In this document: in pieces, positions 8,078 through 16,472 of the stretch | How positions within the stretch are numbered: the stretch's first letter is position 1 | How the letters are laid out: the number at the start of each line of letters is the position of its first letter | DNA from: CALAEC01 sp050692915 | GTDB lineage: Bacteria > Actinomycetota > UBA4738 > CALAEC01 | Assembly (NCBI GenBank): GCA_050692915.1 | Contig: JBOGVU010000018.1 | Location: forward strand, 1 to 39,279 | Direction of reading: 5' to 3' | DNA: 39,279 nucleotides | The notes under the pieces: generated by a model | Databases searched by the model: none | Told to the model about the DNA's origin: nothing | What the model saw: only the letters and a program-made list of their open reading frames with translations | Made by a program: the position numbers and the translations under genes

Positions 8078-8605
8078 ATGGCTGCGATGGGTCGAGCCGT
8101 GACGGCGCTGAGGAGCGATACGAAGGCGCCTGAGCCAGGACGCAACTCGGACTTCGAGGCGTTCTTCGCCGAGCAGCATGGGCGACTGTTCCGGGCGCTC
8201 GCGCTCCTGACACGCAATCGCCACGAAGCTGAGGAGGTCATGCAGGACGCCTTCCTGGCGCTGTGGGAGCGATGGGAGCACGTGGCGGGTGGACCCGACC
8301 CCGTCGGCTACCTCTACCGGACCGCGCTGAACGCGTGGAGGAGCCGCCGCCGGCGCGCGGCTGTGGCCGTGCGGAGGGCCATCCACCAGATTCCAAACGA
8401 CAACGAGATGGCCGTGGTGGAGGAGCGGGACGCCGTGGTGCGCGCCCTCTCCCGGCTTCCCGCCCGCCAGAGAGCCGCGGTCGTGCTCATGGACGTGCTC
8501 GATCTCTCCTCGGAGCAGGCCGCTGAGATCCTTGGGATTAGCCCGGTGACCGTACGCGTCCTGGCGGCGCGGGGGAGAGCCTCATTGGCGAAGGAGATGG
8601 GGTGA
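8078..8605 (+). CDS. ECF-type RNA polymerase sigma factor
   Basis: This 175-residue protein has sigma region 2 (FEAFFAEQHGRLFRALALLT, then EAEEVMQDAFLALWERW, about residues 28-70) and region 4 (LSRLPARQRAAVVLMDVLDL and the helix-turn-helix AAEILGISPVTVRVLAARGR, about 124-170). It directs RNA polymerase to a small set of promoters. The stop overlaps the start of the next gene, which encodes a single-pass membrane protein, so the two form a sigma/partner pair. The start at 8078 is the first ATG; one at 8087 is also possible. The CIRCE/groES relic lies 220 bases upstream. Confidence 0.9.
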   Translation: MAAMGRAVTALRSDTKAPEPGRNSDFEAFFAEQHGRLFRALALLTRNRHEAEEVMQDAFLALWERWEHVAGGPDPVGYLYRTALNAWRSRRRRAAVAVRRAIHQIPNDNEMAVVEERDAVVRALSRLPARQRAAVVLMDVLDLSSEQAAEILGISPVTVRVLAARGRASLAKEMG

Positions 8606-9294
8606 TGACGATGACCGATGTGCGGAGAAGGCTACGCCGGGCGAGCGATCGGGTGACGCCGCCCCAACGAGCGTTTGAGCGGATGATCGAGCGCCGGGAA
8701 AGGAAGCGGCGAACCGAGAGGGTCGCCGCTGCCGTCATCGCCTCAACCCTCGCCCTCGCGGTCATCGGCGGAACCGTGGCCGCCCTTTCGGGGCTCGCCC
8801 GCGACCGAGTGCAACCAGGGAACGATGGCGCCAGCCGGGTCGATCCAAGGAACCTCAGCCTTCAGGCATGCATCGAGGGGGCTGGGTACGACTGGGACGA
8901 GGTCTATCCTCTCCTGACCTCAGCTTCACCTCCGGAGGACTCGGTGTTCGCCGATCCCGCGTTCCGGCGAGCCTGGGAGGCCTGCCTCGTTGAGACCGGG
9001 CTCGTGGGGCCGTTCGAGGTTGGGGAGAGCCTCCCCCAGCCGAACCGGTACGACGAGGAGAGGATCGCCGAGGAGAACCGCGGGGTGTTGGCGTACTTGA
9101 GATGCATGCGTGTCCGGGGCTGGGACCTTTCCGATCCCGAGCCTTGGGAGGGCCCGCCGCACCCCGGCCTCCTCACTGTCCGCCAGGCCGTGCCCGGGGA
9201 CCCGGAAGAGGCAGACCGGTACTTCCGGGACTCGGCCGAGTGCGGCCACCCCTTCTTCGATAAACAGGGCAACCTCCTCCCGGAGGGAGGGTAA
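8602..9294 (+). CDS. Single-pass membrane protein paired with the ECF sigma factor
   Basis: The gene overlaps the sigma-factor stop: GTG at 8602 or ATG at 8605, both served by AAGGAG at 8591-8596. The 230-residue product has a basic cytoplasmic N-terminus of about 45 residues, one membrane segment (VAAAVIASTLALAVIGGTVAAL, about 43-64) and an acidic outside domain with several cysteines (QACIEGAGYDWDE, WEACLVETG, YLRCMRVRGWDL, SAECGHPFF). The gene order suggests an anti-sigma or sensing role. It lacks the HxxxCxxC zinc motif of ZAS anti-sigma factors, so that role is inferred from position and topology only. Confidence 0.75.
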   Translation: MMTMTDVRRRLRRASDRVTPPQRAFERMIERRERKRRTERVAAAVIASTLALAVIGGTVAALSGLARDRVQPGNDGASRVDPRNLSLQACIEGAGYDWDEVYPLLTSASPPEDSVFADPAFRRAWEACLVETGLVGPFEVGESLPQPNRYDEERIAEENRGVLAYLRCMRVRGWDLSDPEPWEGPPHPGLLTVRQAVPGDPEEADRYFRDSAECGHPFFDKQGNLLPEGG

Positions 9295-9378
9295 GGCGGG
9301 CAGAGGTCCCAGCCCTTCTGTCGCTGCCCGAGCTTGGGGGTCCACTCGTGCCTAGGAGGCGAGCTAACATGCAGAAGC

Positions 9379-10011
9379 TTAGCTCTGTACGCAGGCGATG
9401 ACGGTGCTCGGCTTCACGCCCTCCGATGGGGGACGACACAGCCGGGTATCCGCGTCCTTGACGGCCATGCTCCACACCTTTACCGTTCTCTTTCTGCAGT
9501 TCAACGCGCCCTTCCCGACGAAGTGCCATCTCCCTCGCTCGCCGTCCCGTATGGCCCTCCAGGTCCCGTCGTAGGAGATGTCGCTCTGACTCAGCGAGGG
9601 AGCGGAATCCACGACGAGCTCCTTGAGCCTGAGGTTGAATCCTCCTCGCTTCGTGATGTATGTGATCGCTCGCCTGGCCCGGTACGCGACGAAGTGGCGC
9701 TTGTGCCCCTCGACGGGCGAGCCCGTGACCGAGAACCACTTGAAGTCTGATCCGAAGAACCTCTTGAGTCGCCGTCGGTTCCCCTCCTTGAGCGCGTCCA
9801 GGAACCCGAGCGTCAGTTTTGCCAGGGGTCGAGGTCGGCACCGGTTGGGGAGGCCGGGGTCGTCGTGGGTCACCACGATCTCCCGATCGGGACCGGCGGC
9901 GGTGCCCGGGGACATGAAGCCAAAGGCGACAGGTTCGAGGACGAGGGCGCCGACCGTCACGACCAGTGCGGTTCGTCTAGCCATCGACGGCCGGGGGCGC
10001 TCCTTTGCCAC
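9379..10011 (-). CDS. Secreted protein, unknown function
   Basis: The 210-residue product has an N-terminal hydrophobic leader (TALVVTVGALVLEPVAFGF, about residues 14-32). The exported part contains LTLGFLDALKEGNRRRLKRFFGSDFKWFSVTG, which resembles NTF2/SnoaL-like domains (a helix reading FLDALxxGD followed by a tryptophan-rich strand). Near the C-terminus there is WRAIRDGERGRWHFVGKGALNCRK and later cysteines. A role as a secreted small-molecule-binding or immunity-like protein is possible, but nothing specific is shown. It is convergent with the membrane gene ending at 9294 and lies downstream of the leftward sigma module, from which it may be co-transcribed across a 42-base gap. Confidence 0.7.
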   Translation of the reverse strand: MAKERPRPSMARRTALVVTVGALVLEPVAFGFMSPGTAAGPDREIVVTHDDPGLPNRCRPRPLAKLTLGFLDALKEGNRRRLKRFFGSDFKWFSVTGSPVEGHKRHFVAYRARRAITYITKRGGFNLRLKELVVDSAPSLSQSDISYDGTWRAIRDGERGRWHFVGKGALNCRKRTVKVWSMAVKDADTRLCRPPSEGVKPSTVIACVQS

Positions 10012-10053
10012 GGCCGGTTCATAGCACCATCCGGCGTGGCAGTACAGCGGTGA

Positions 10054-11445
10054 TCAGGTCGAGCCGCCGCCCCTGAGGGGTTCGGTTGCCAGGACCGATC
10101 CGCCGGCGTCCAGAGCGACCAGCTCACCACGGGCGCCTGGGGGCAGGAATTGGATGAAGAATCGACGGGGGATGCCCAGCTCCGGAGGAGGATCCAGAAG
10201 CTCGGCCACGATGACCTGACCGTCGTCGAGCCGAAACTCCAGTGAAGCGACCTCGGTGGACAGGACGCCCACGGCCAGATTGGATCCCTCTCCGGCCACG
10301 GGACCGGTCGATCGCTCGCCGATCGCCTCAGCGTCGGCACCAGCTAGTGGAGAGCATCCGCCGGGCGGAACCCGTTGGCCGTGGACCACGGAGGTGAGAG
10401 GATCCACGTCGAACCCCCAGCAGTAGACGTCGGCGCCCTCCGCGGTCTGCCTCCACAGCTCCAGGCGCCGGGGATCGTCGACGTTCTCTCCCCGCCACAC
10501 CACCAGGCGCCACGGCTCTCCCGCGTACTGACCCTCCTCGAGGATCCCGGACGCGAGGACGTGGCGGGGGCCGCTGGGGACGGCCTCCACCGGTTGCCAC
10601 TCACCGCAGACGATCCTCGCTTCGGACGTCGGTCCCTCGGGAGGTTCCAGCACGAACGTGCTGTCCCGCTCCCGCTCCTGCTCGGGCGCGAGCGAGGTGA
10701 ACTCCCTCGTGAACACGACCTGCCCCTGGGCGCCCAGGACCTCGGTGCGGCACACGGCCCCGAGGTTCGATGGGATCGCTCCCGTCCAGTAGAAGGTGCC
10801 GGCCGCGCTCCGACCGGTCTCCCCGGGCACGTCGACCAGTGCGACCGGGCGGTGGATCTGGAGATCCCGAGGAGGCTCCACGGGCTCCGCGTAGCCGATC
10901 AGCCGGTCGCGCTGGGCCTCGGTGAACGTCCCCGAGGCGTCGGCCACGACCAGGTCGTCTCCGTCGGGGACGATCATGACGAAAGCGTCGGCCGCCTCCT
11001 GGTCGCACCCCCGATCTTCCGGGGGGGAGGCGCAGAAGGCGGCGGTCCAGCCCCCCTCTTCCGAGCCGACCCCGACGTAGTCGTAGGGAACGAGCATCCG
11101 GAAGGCGGGCTCGTCCCCAGGGGCATCCTCGGCGGGAATCAATCGGATCCCGTCGCGGAGGCCTGCGTCGGCCACCGCGGCGATGGCCACGGTGGCCGCC
11201 CTCTCGTTGGGGGAAGGCAGCGAACCACCGGGGCGGAGCGGGCGGTCCTGTGAGTCTCCGAGGAAGGCCTGGCCGGCCAGGGCGAGCCCGCCGGCGGCCA
11301 CGAGGAGGGCCGCTGCCGCAGCTCCGACGCGCCGCCACGGAGGGCCGGGAGGCGATCGGGAGGGTCGCCGCTCCCTGATCTCCGGCCGAAGGTCGGGAAC
11401 GGGGATTTGGTCGAGGCCGCGGAATCGGTCGCGGAGCTCAGTCAC
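10054..11445 (-). CDS. Single-pass membrane protein paired with an ECF sigma factor
   Basis: The start overlaps the upstream sigma-factor gene by 8 bases. The 463-residue product has a ~38-residue cytoplasmic N-terminus (TELRDRFRGLDQIPVPDL), a membrane segment (VGAAAAALLVAAGGLALAGQAF, about 40-61) and a large extracytoplasmic region rich in Asp, Glu, Gly and beta strands, with about six cysteines. The opening RDRFRGLDQIPVPDLWPEI-like sequence is common in actinobacterial proteins encoded after ECF sigma genes. There is no zinc anti-sigma motif, so a regulatory role is inferred from position. Its exported domain is not recognised. Confidence 0.75.
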   Translation of the reverse strand: MTELRDRFRGLDQIPVPDLRPEIRERRPSRSPPGPPWRRVGAAAAALLVAAGGLALAGQAFLGDSQDRPLRPGGSLPSPNERAATVAIAAVADAGLRDGIRLIPAEDAPGDEPAFRMLVPYDYVGVGSEEGGWTAAFCASPPEDRGCDQEAADAFVMIVPDGDDLVVADASGTFTEAQRDRLIGYAEPVEPPRDLQIHRPVALVDVPGETGRSAAGTFYWTGAIPSNLGAVCRTEVLGAQGQVVFTREFTSLAPEQERERDSTFVLEPPEGPTSEARIVCGEWQPVEAVPSGPRHVLASGILEEGQYAGEPWRLVVWRGENVDDPRRLELWRQTAEGADVYCWGFDVDPLTSVVHGQRVPPGGCSPLAGADAEAIGERSTGPVAGEGSNLAVGVLSTEVASLEFRLDDGQVIVAELLDPPPELGIPRRFFIQFLPPGARGELVALDAGGSVLATEPLRGGGST

Positions 11446-11923
11446 GATCCTCCTCCAGGATCCTGCGCAGCCGCCTCCGGCCCTGGCTGAGGTGGACCCG
11501 AACCGTGGCCGCCGTTGACCCCAGGATGTAGGCGATCTCCCGGGCCTTGTAGCCGGCGTAGTAGTGGAGGACCAGGGCGGCCCGCTGCCTCGGTGGAAGG
11601 AGCCGGAGCGTCGAGAGGAGCTCGCTAGTCGGCTGGGGAACCGCCGGCAGGTCGATCGAGATCGGGAGGGGAGCGTCCTGCCTTCGACGTTCCTTGAGCT
11701 CCCCGGCGGCGAGGCGGTACGCCGCGCGCCAGATCCACCGGGCCGGCGACCTCACAGCCGACCTCCGCCGGAGGTACTGGGCGAAGGCCTCCGACACGGC
11801 ATCGCTGGCCACCTCGGGGTCGCCGGCGTAGGCGAACAGCGCTCGCCACAGCCGGTCCGCATGCTCAACGTAGAGGGACTCAACGCTCTCATCTCGGTCC
11901 ACGGTCACCCGCGCATCGTGCAC
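11438..11923 (-). CDS. ECF-type RNA polymerase sigma factor
   Basis: This 161-residue protein has a region 2-like half (VESLYVEHADRLWRALFAYAG, DAVSEAFAQYLRR, then RSPARWIWRAAYRLAAGEL) and region 4 (LRLLPPRQRAALVLHYYAGYKAREIAYILG, then AATVRVHLSQGRRRLRRIL). It is encoded divergently from the membrane protein gene at 12066 and is coupled to the downstream membrane protein at 10054-11445. The ATG at 11923 has GGTGAGGTG about 5 bases upstream. Its sequence differs clearly from the sigma factor at 8078, so they are not recent duplicates. Confidence 0.9.
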   Translation of the reverse strand: MHDARVTVDRDESVESLYVEHADRLWRALFAYAGDPEVASDAVSEAFAQYLRRRSAVRSPARWIWRAAYRLAAGELKERRRQDAPLPISIDLPAVPQPTSELLSTLRLLPPRQRAALVLHYYAGYKAREIAYILGSTAATVRVHLSQGRRRLRRILEEDRD

Positions 11924-12065
11924 CTCACCCGTACAGGGGCGCCAAAGGGCGAAAAGGTGTAGTCGCGGCCGCCACTGGAGGGGGCCTGCCTTCCAGACGG
12001 GGCGAACCTCATCTGCCTCGGCGTCGTCTACGTGGATGAGAAGAGAGGCCCCAAGGAGGCAGGTC

Positions 12066-12917
12066 GTGCGGATCCGCTGGGGATCGATAGTGCTGGTGGC
12101 GGCTGTGGTGATCCTCCTTCCACACCCGGCCGAGGCCGGTGGTTCCTGGCTGGAGACCGAGCGGCAGTACTACACGGTGGGTGACCACGTGGTGGCCCGC
12201 GGCGCGTTCGGGAGAGGGAGCCTGGAGGGTAGGGTCAGCGACGGTCCCTTCTACGCGTACCTCACCCCCGGGGATCGGGACTGGGAGGCCTTGCCGACCG
12301 AGGACGCGATCCACCTCGGGCCGATGACCATCGCGGAGGCAACCGGCTCGTACTGCTGCTGGGTGGCCCGTGTCGAGTTCACTGTGCCCGACGTTCCCTC
12401 GGGCCGGTACTGGATCGACTACTGCAACGACCCCTGCACCATCGATGGCATCGGAGACCTCATCGGCGGGATGATCTTCGTCGGCGAGACCGAGCGGGAG
12501 GCTCGTCTTGCCGCCCGATGGGAGCGCGCCAAGGCCAGGGTGGAGCGTATGAGGGAACGCCTCGATGAGGCCGCCGCTGAGATCGCCGCGTTGGGACTTC
12601 GGAGGGAGGCTGAGAGCACCGAGGAGGACCCTGAGCCGAACGCGGCCCCCCAGGCCACGAGGCGCGTTCAGGAAGACCGGCCGGTGATTAGCATCGAGGG
12701 GGCAGCATTGATCGCTGGCGCGATGCTCGCCCTTTTTGTCGGCCTGGTTGTCCGTCACCGAAGGCCGAAGCAGACCTCGGCAGGGATGCATCCCATGCTC
12801 CCGTCGGCTGAAGACCTGCTCGCTGAGGTGGGAGACCTCGACGGTCAGGACGGCGGCATCGGACCCCGGACCTCGACGGGAGCGGTGCCCGAGCCCAGGG
12901 TCCCGAGCCCCCGTTGA
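12066..12917 (+). CDS. Type I membrane protein with signal peptide and coiled coil
   Basis: I place the start at GTG 12066, 6 bases after AAGGAGG, which gives a good signal peptide (VRIRWGSIVLVAAVVILLPHPAEAG, ending near residue 25). A beta-rich outer domain of about 120 residues follows, with three cysteines in GSYCCWVARVEF and YCNDPCTIDG. A charged coiled coil comes next (ARWERAKARVERMRERLDEAAAEIAAL, about 147-180), then a membrane segment (ISIEGAALIAGAMLALFVGLVV, about 206-227) and a ~55-residue cytoplasmic tail. The function is unknown. After the TGA the same frame stays open for 44 more codons. Confidence 0.75.
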   Translation: MRIRWGSIVLVAAVVILLPHPAEAGGSWLETERQYYTVGDHVVARGAFGRGSLEGRVSDGPFYAYLTPGDRDWEALPTEDAIHLGPMTIAEATGSYCCWVARVEFTVPDVPSGRYWIDYCNDPCTIDGIGDLIGGMIFVGETEREARLAARWERAKARVERMRERLDEAAAEIAALGLRREAESTEEDPEPNAAPQATRRVQEDRPVISIEGAALIAGAMLALFVGLVVRHRRPKQTSAGMHPMLPSAEDLLAEVGDLDGQDGGIGPRTSTGAVPEPRVPSPR

Positions 12918-13026
12918 GGAACCAGCCTGCTCATCGACCTTCTGGAAGGTATCCGCCTCAACTGTTGGGACCGCGTGATCGGGGCAGGCCCATCCCTCAT
13001 GGATAACAAGTCCCAGCTGGCAAAGA

Positions 13027-13476
13027 ATGGATGGGATGCGTTCATCCACTGATCTGACCGGCAACCTCGTCGTCGGGCTGGTCTTGGTGAGCTTGACCGT
13101 GTTGGCCTTCCTGGTGCCTGTTCTTGGCCAGAACGCACCATCGTTTGGGGAGTGCCTCGCGCTGGAATGGGACCCGTAACGGCACCGTCAGGGCGCAGGT
13201 CGCCCGACGGGGCTATCCGACCGCGGACGTCGAGGGTGGGTTCGTCGATATCAGGGGTGCTTCGCCTGGTTCGGGGCGGGGAACGGGGATGCCTGGGCCT
13301 TCTACAGTGCCACCCGGATCCCCGGGGAGGAGCGGCCTCTCAAGTGGGTGCTCGACATGCGGGGGAAGCGGTGGGGGGTCGACTTCCCCGAGCCCGAGCC
13401 CCGCCCGGAGCCCAACGCGGTGGTCTTCCCCGACGGCTCACTCCGGTTAGGCGGAACCGACCCGAACACCCGGTAA
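13027..13476 (+). pseudogene. Small membrane-anchored protein, frameshifted twice
   Basis: From ATG 13027 the frame encodes a hydrophobic anchor (LVVGLVLVSLTVLAFLVPVL, about residues 13-32) and meets TAA at 13177. Coding character continues in the next frame (NGTVRAQVARRGYPTADV, about 13165-13250), then returns to the first frame (CFAWFGAGNGDAWAFYSATR, from about 13258) and ends GGTDPNTR at 13476. The three parts read as one protein of about 145 residues with two compensating shifts. This is either decay or sequence error. No family is recognised. Confidence 0.55.
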
Positions 13477-13729
13477 ATCATCGACCTGGGTCTGGATGTC
13501 GACCGCCGGCGGGATGGGCGTAGCGATCAGCTTGCCCAGGTACGGACTTCTTGGAAGCGGGGGCTGAAATGCCTGGCTGCGCACCTCGTCCGGCAGGTCG
13601 GCCAGACCACCAGGTAGCACACCGGGGACTGAGGGCGCGTTGCCGCTCCGGTAGGAGATTCCTGCCCAACGTCCTTCGGCGTGTCCGGGCCTGAACCGAT
13701 CGGACGCCGGGAACGTCAATCCGGGTGAA

Positions 13730-15159
13730 GTGAGCGTTCGGGTCCACGCCTCGAGCCTCCACCGAGGCGGCATTGCCGTGCTCTCTCTGGGGATCGCGGC
13801 GCTCGGGCTCTTGCTGGTTTGGCGAACGCTCTCTCCCTCGGAGACGGTCCAGGAACCGCGGGAGGCGACCGGGTCGGTTCGCCCGATGGGTAACGGAATC
13901 ATCGCGTTCCACGGGAGGAGCGGATCCGGGATCAGCGTAGTCCAGCCGGATGGTTCGGGCCTCGCCGACGTGACGGTTCCGCCGAGGCGGAACTATGACA
14001 CGTTCCCGGCGTGGTCCCCGGACGGATCCAGGCTTGCGTTCCTGAGGAGGGCGGGCGGGGGACCTCGCCGGCTCATGGTGGCCGACGCCGACGGATCGGA
14101 CCAGGTGACGCTGGCCGGGGATTGGGACGTGGATCCCCCGGCCTGGTCTCCCGACGGCGGCCGGATCGCCCTCCCCGGGTACCGAGGCGAGGACGCCTCG
14201 CTCCTGGTCGTCGACGTCACCGATGGGACGATCACGCCCCTGGGCATCGAGGAGGCTTCATGACCTGGTCGCCGGACGGACGTCGTCTGGCGTTCCAGGC
14301 GCTCGGCGCCGGAGGAGACACCGACGTCTTCAGCATACGGGCCGACGGCACTGACCGGAGGTCCCTGACCGGGCGAGAGGGCTTCGACATGGCTCCCACG
14401 TGGTCACCCGACAGCGAGTGGATCGCCTACCTGAGCGATCGAGGCGGAGACACCGAGCTGTACCTGATCCGGCCCGACGGCACCGGCGAGCGCCGGCTCC
14501 CGTTCTCCGCCGAGGCCGGGGGGGTGTGGTTCCGGGGAGGCCAACAGGGCAACCGGCCGCTGATCGGCCGAGTCAATCCGGTCACGCTCACGATCGACGA
14601 GACGCTCCGGCTCGACCGCACCGTGATCATCGACGGGACCATCGATCCGGGGACCGGCACGATGTGGCTGACGAACCTGCGCAGGATCGTCACCCGGGTC
14701 GACCTGCGACCCGATCCGGAGGAGCCCGTGCCGTCCGAGGAGCAATCCGACTCACCGGGTTCGGCAAAGGCGCCCACTCCTGAGGTGACCGACGTGCTGC
14801 GTCTCACCAAACCGGAGGAAGGACTCCTCGGGGCGGAGATCGCGGTTGGCGAGGGCTCCGTCTGGGTGCCCCTCCACGAGCCAGGAGGGGTCGGTCCGGC
14901 CTCGATCCTCAGGATCGACTCCGCCACGAACGAGGTGGTGGCCGAGATCCCCGTCCCCGGGGGACCTGCCGATCTCACGGTCGGTGCCGGCTCGGTGTGG
15001 GTGGTGGGCTACGGGGAGGGGAGGGGCCACGTGTGGAGTTCTCCCGCCCCGCATGGGCGGAGGTCTCTCCGACGCAGCCCGTGGGACGGGGAAGGATGCC
15101 TCAGCCGCTCGGGCGGCACCACTTCCCTGGGTCCCGTCAGACCCGTTCGTCGATCGTGA
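13730..15159 (+). pseudogene. Membrane-anchored TolB/PD40-type beta-propeller, frameshifted
   Basis: A GTG at 13730 opens a frame with an N-terminal anchor (GGIAVLSLGIAALGLLLVW, about residues 13-31) and propeller blades bearing the PD40 motif: FPAWSPDGSRLAFLRR, PPAWSPDGGRIALPG. It stops at 14263 inside a blade. The next blade (MTWSPDGRRLAFQAL) starts in another frame at ATG 14260, with a TGA/ATG overlap, followed by TWSPDSEWIAYLSDRGG and a second propeller-like part (VWVPLHEPGGVGPASILRID, LTVGAGSVWVVGYGEG). The break lies within a repeat unit, which argues for a frameshift and not two native genes; coupled translation of two pieces is the alternative. The C-terminus degenerates after about 15020 into an arginine/serine-rich tail ending at 15159, suggesting a second lesion. 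Confidence 0.7.
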
Positions 15160-15436
15160 CTTCCCACCGCTCGACGCCGACGACCTCAGACCCCTCGATG
15201 GAGCCGATGGCCTGGCCCCGCATCGCGTCGGCGGCTTCATCGCTCGCCGCCATGGCCTCCTTGCTCTCCCACAGCGTGGCGGACCATCCGTCCCCAGTCT
15301 CCCGGTTCGCGAGGGAGAGGATGCCCTTGAATCCCGGGAGTTCCCGCGCCCGAGGGATTACCTGGTCCCGGATCACCTGCGTCGCCTGGTCGACCGACTC
15401 GGGCGGGGCCTTCACCTTCGTGACCCGTGCATGCAT
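15137..15436 (-). CDS. ABM/dimeric alpha-beta barrel domain protein
   Basis: This 99-residue protein has the antibiotic-biosynthesis-monooxygenase-like pattern: MHARVTKVKAPPESVDQATQ, then LPGFKGILSLANRETGDGWSATLWESKEAMAAS in the middle, ending ERWEVTIDERV. Such proteins form dimeric ferredoxin-like barrels and serve as small monooxygenases, heme-handling or stress proteins. AGGAGA lies about 5 bases before the ATG at 15436. It is convergent with the broken propeller gene and overlaps its decayed tail by 23 bases, which further suggests that the propeller's native end was shorter or different. Confidence 0.85.
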   Translation of the reverse strand: MHARVTKVKAPPESVDQATQVIRDQVIPRARELPGFKGILSLANRETGDGWSATLWESKEAMAASDEAADAMRGQAIGSIEGSEVVGVERWEVTIDERV

Positions 15437-15549
15437 GGAGGTCTCCTCTCTCGTGGCTCCTCGCCGTGAAGTCTAGTCGGGGCAGATCCAGGCAGCAATG
15501 GCGCGAGGAGAAGCCGGGTCTCCGTGCTCCATGTCGAGGGGCTGCGGTG

Positions 15550-16045
15550 AGCCTATGGAAGGCGCGGAAGGTGAAGATGTGGTCGCGTTGAGCGAGAGGC
15601 GTCGAAGGGACCGTGCTCGGCGATCGCCTACCAGTAACCGTGCCAGAGTGTGTCGCCGCAGTGCAGGATGCGCTTCCCATTGCCCGAGACGACCCAGGAC
15701 ACTTGCTCCTCGCCCAGCCCGTCCACGGCAGGTAACGCCCGGATCTCGAGCGCGCGCGGAGCTGGATGGAGTCACCTGGCCCGATCATCGCGCGCAGTCC
15801 ATCGTCGGCGGTGCGCTCCGTCATCGAGGGCGGGCACACGAAGACACCGTCGGTCGCTAGGCTGGCAGCCATCGTTCGCGGGTCGTAGTGGTCGGGATGG
15901 ACGTGCGTGACCATCGCGGCATCGATCGACTGACCGACCGAAGCGATGGCCTCGTGCGGCGCACCCATGAAGGGCTCGAGAGGCACGGCGTCGCCCAGCG
16001 ACCACCGCCACCGTCTCGCCGACGGTAACCCTGATCCCCGCCCAG
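15550..16045 (-). pseudogene. UlaG-like metallo-beta-lactamase fold hydrolase, decayed
   Basis: The minus strand keeps recognisable MBL-fold blocks in different frames. GQSIDAAMVTHVHPDHYDPRTM carries the HxHxDH metal motif, and FVCPPSMTERTADDGLRAMIGPGDSIQL follows in the same frame. Then, after a frameshift near 15745, LPAVDGLGEEQVSWVVSGNGKRILHCGDTLWHGYW comes up and is interrupted by a TAG (apparently from TGG) before AIAEHGPFDA. The N-terminal strand region and the C-terminus are not intact. The order matches UlaG/YcjG-like hydrolases. Approximate borders only. Confidence 0.75.
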
Positions 16046-16178
16046 GGACAAACTGCCACGGGAGGCGCCACGGCCTCCCGGCGTGCCACAGACGTGCCAC
16101 ACGAGCCGTAGCAAAGGGTCGAAGCGCATAGCACCACTGCTAATCGTTTTCGGGGTCTGAGAGGCTGTCGCGGAAAGC

Positions 16179-16413
16179 TTAGCGAGGGTAGTGGCAGCAG
16201 GTCAAGCGATGCGCCGAGCGGAGCGAGCGCCGCGAACGTCGTTTCGGAAACGGCGTTCCTCCCGGTGCCGCACACGTCCCCGAGGCCCTGATCTTTAGGA
16301 GGTTGTGCACGGTCTGCTCGAACCGCCACTCGCTGCTGCAGGCCTTGAGCCCGCGTCGCCTGAAGCACCCGGCGCCACGCTGTCGCTGCTGTCCGAACAC
16401 TGGCTCGATCGAG
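16179..16413 (-). pseudogene. IS1182-family transposase C-terminal fragment
   Basis: About 78 codons on the minus strand begin GSIEPVFGQQRQRGAGCFRRRGL and continue KACSSEWRFEQTVHNLLKIRAS. This is the typical C-terminal end of IS1182/DUF772-type transposases (EPVFGQ, RRFxxRGL, EWxxxxxVHNLLK). The rest of the gene is missing; the fragment is cut on its upstream side by the rve-type IS that starts near 16430. It therefore records an older insertion interrupted by a newer one. Confidence 0.7.
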
Positions 16414-16472
16414 CCTGTGGGGCACAGAAACTCGATTCGCCCCGCCGACCAGCGCTCTCGTAACATCCCGCC

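Noticed and set aside
8602..11445. Calling the two ECF partner membrane proteins zinc anti-sigma factors
   Set aside because: Neither has the HxxxCxxC motif; only gene order and topology support a regulatory role.
12009..13064. Minus-strand open frame of 351 codons opposite the type I membrane protein gene
   Set aside because: The plus strand has a signal peptide, a membrane helix, a coiled coil and a strong ribosome binding site; the minus frame has none of these.
13477..13729. Minus-strand frame with a proline-rich protein between the small membrane pseudogene and the propeller
   Set aside because: It reads smoothly but has no family motif, start context or neighbouring partner; high GC alone can produce it.
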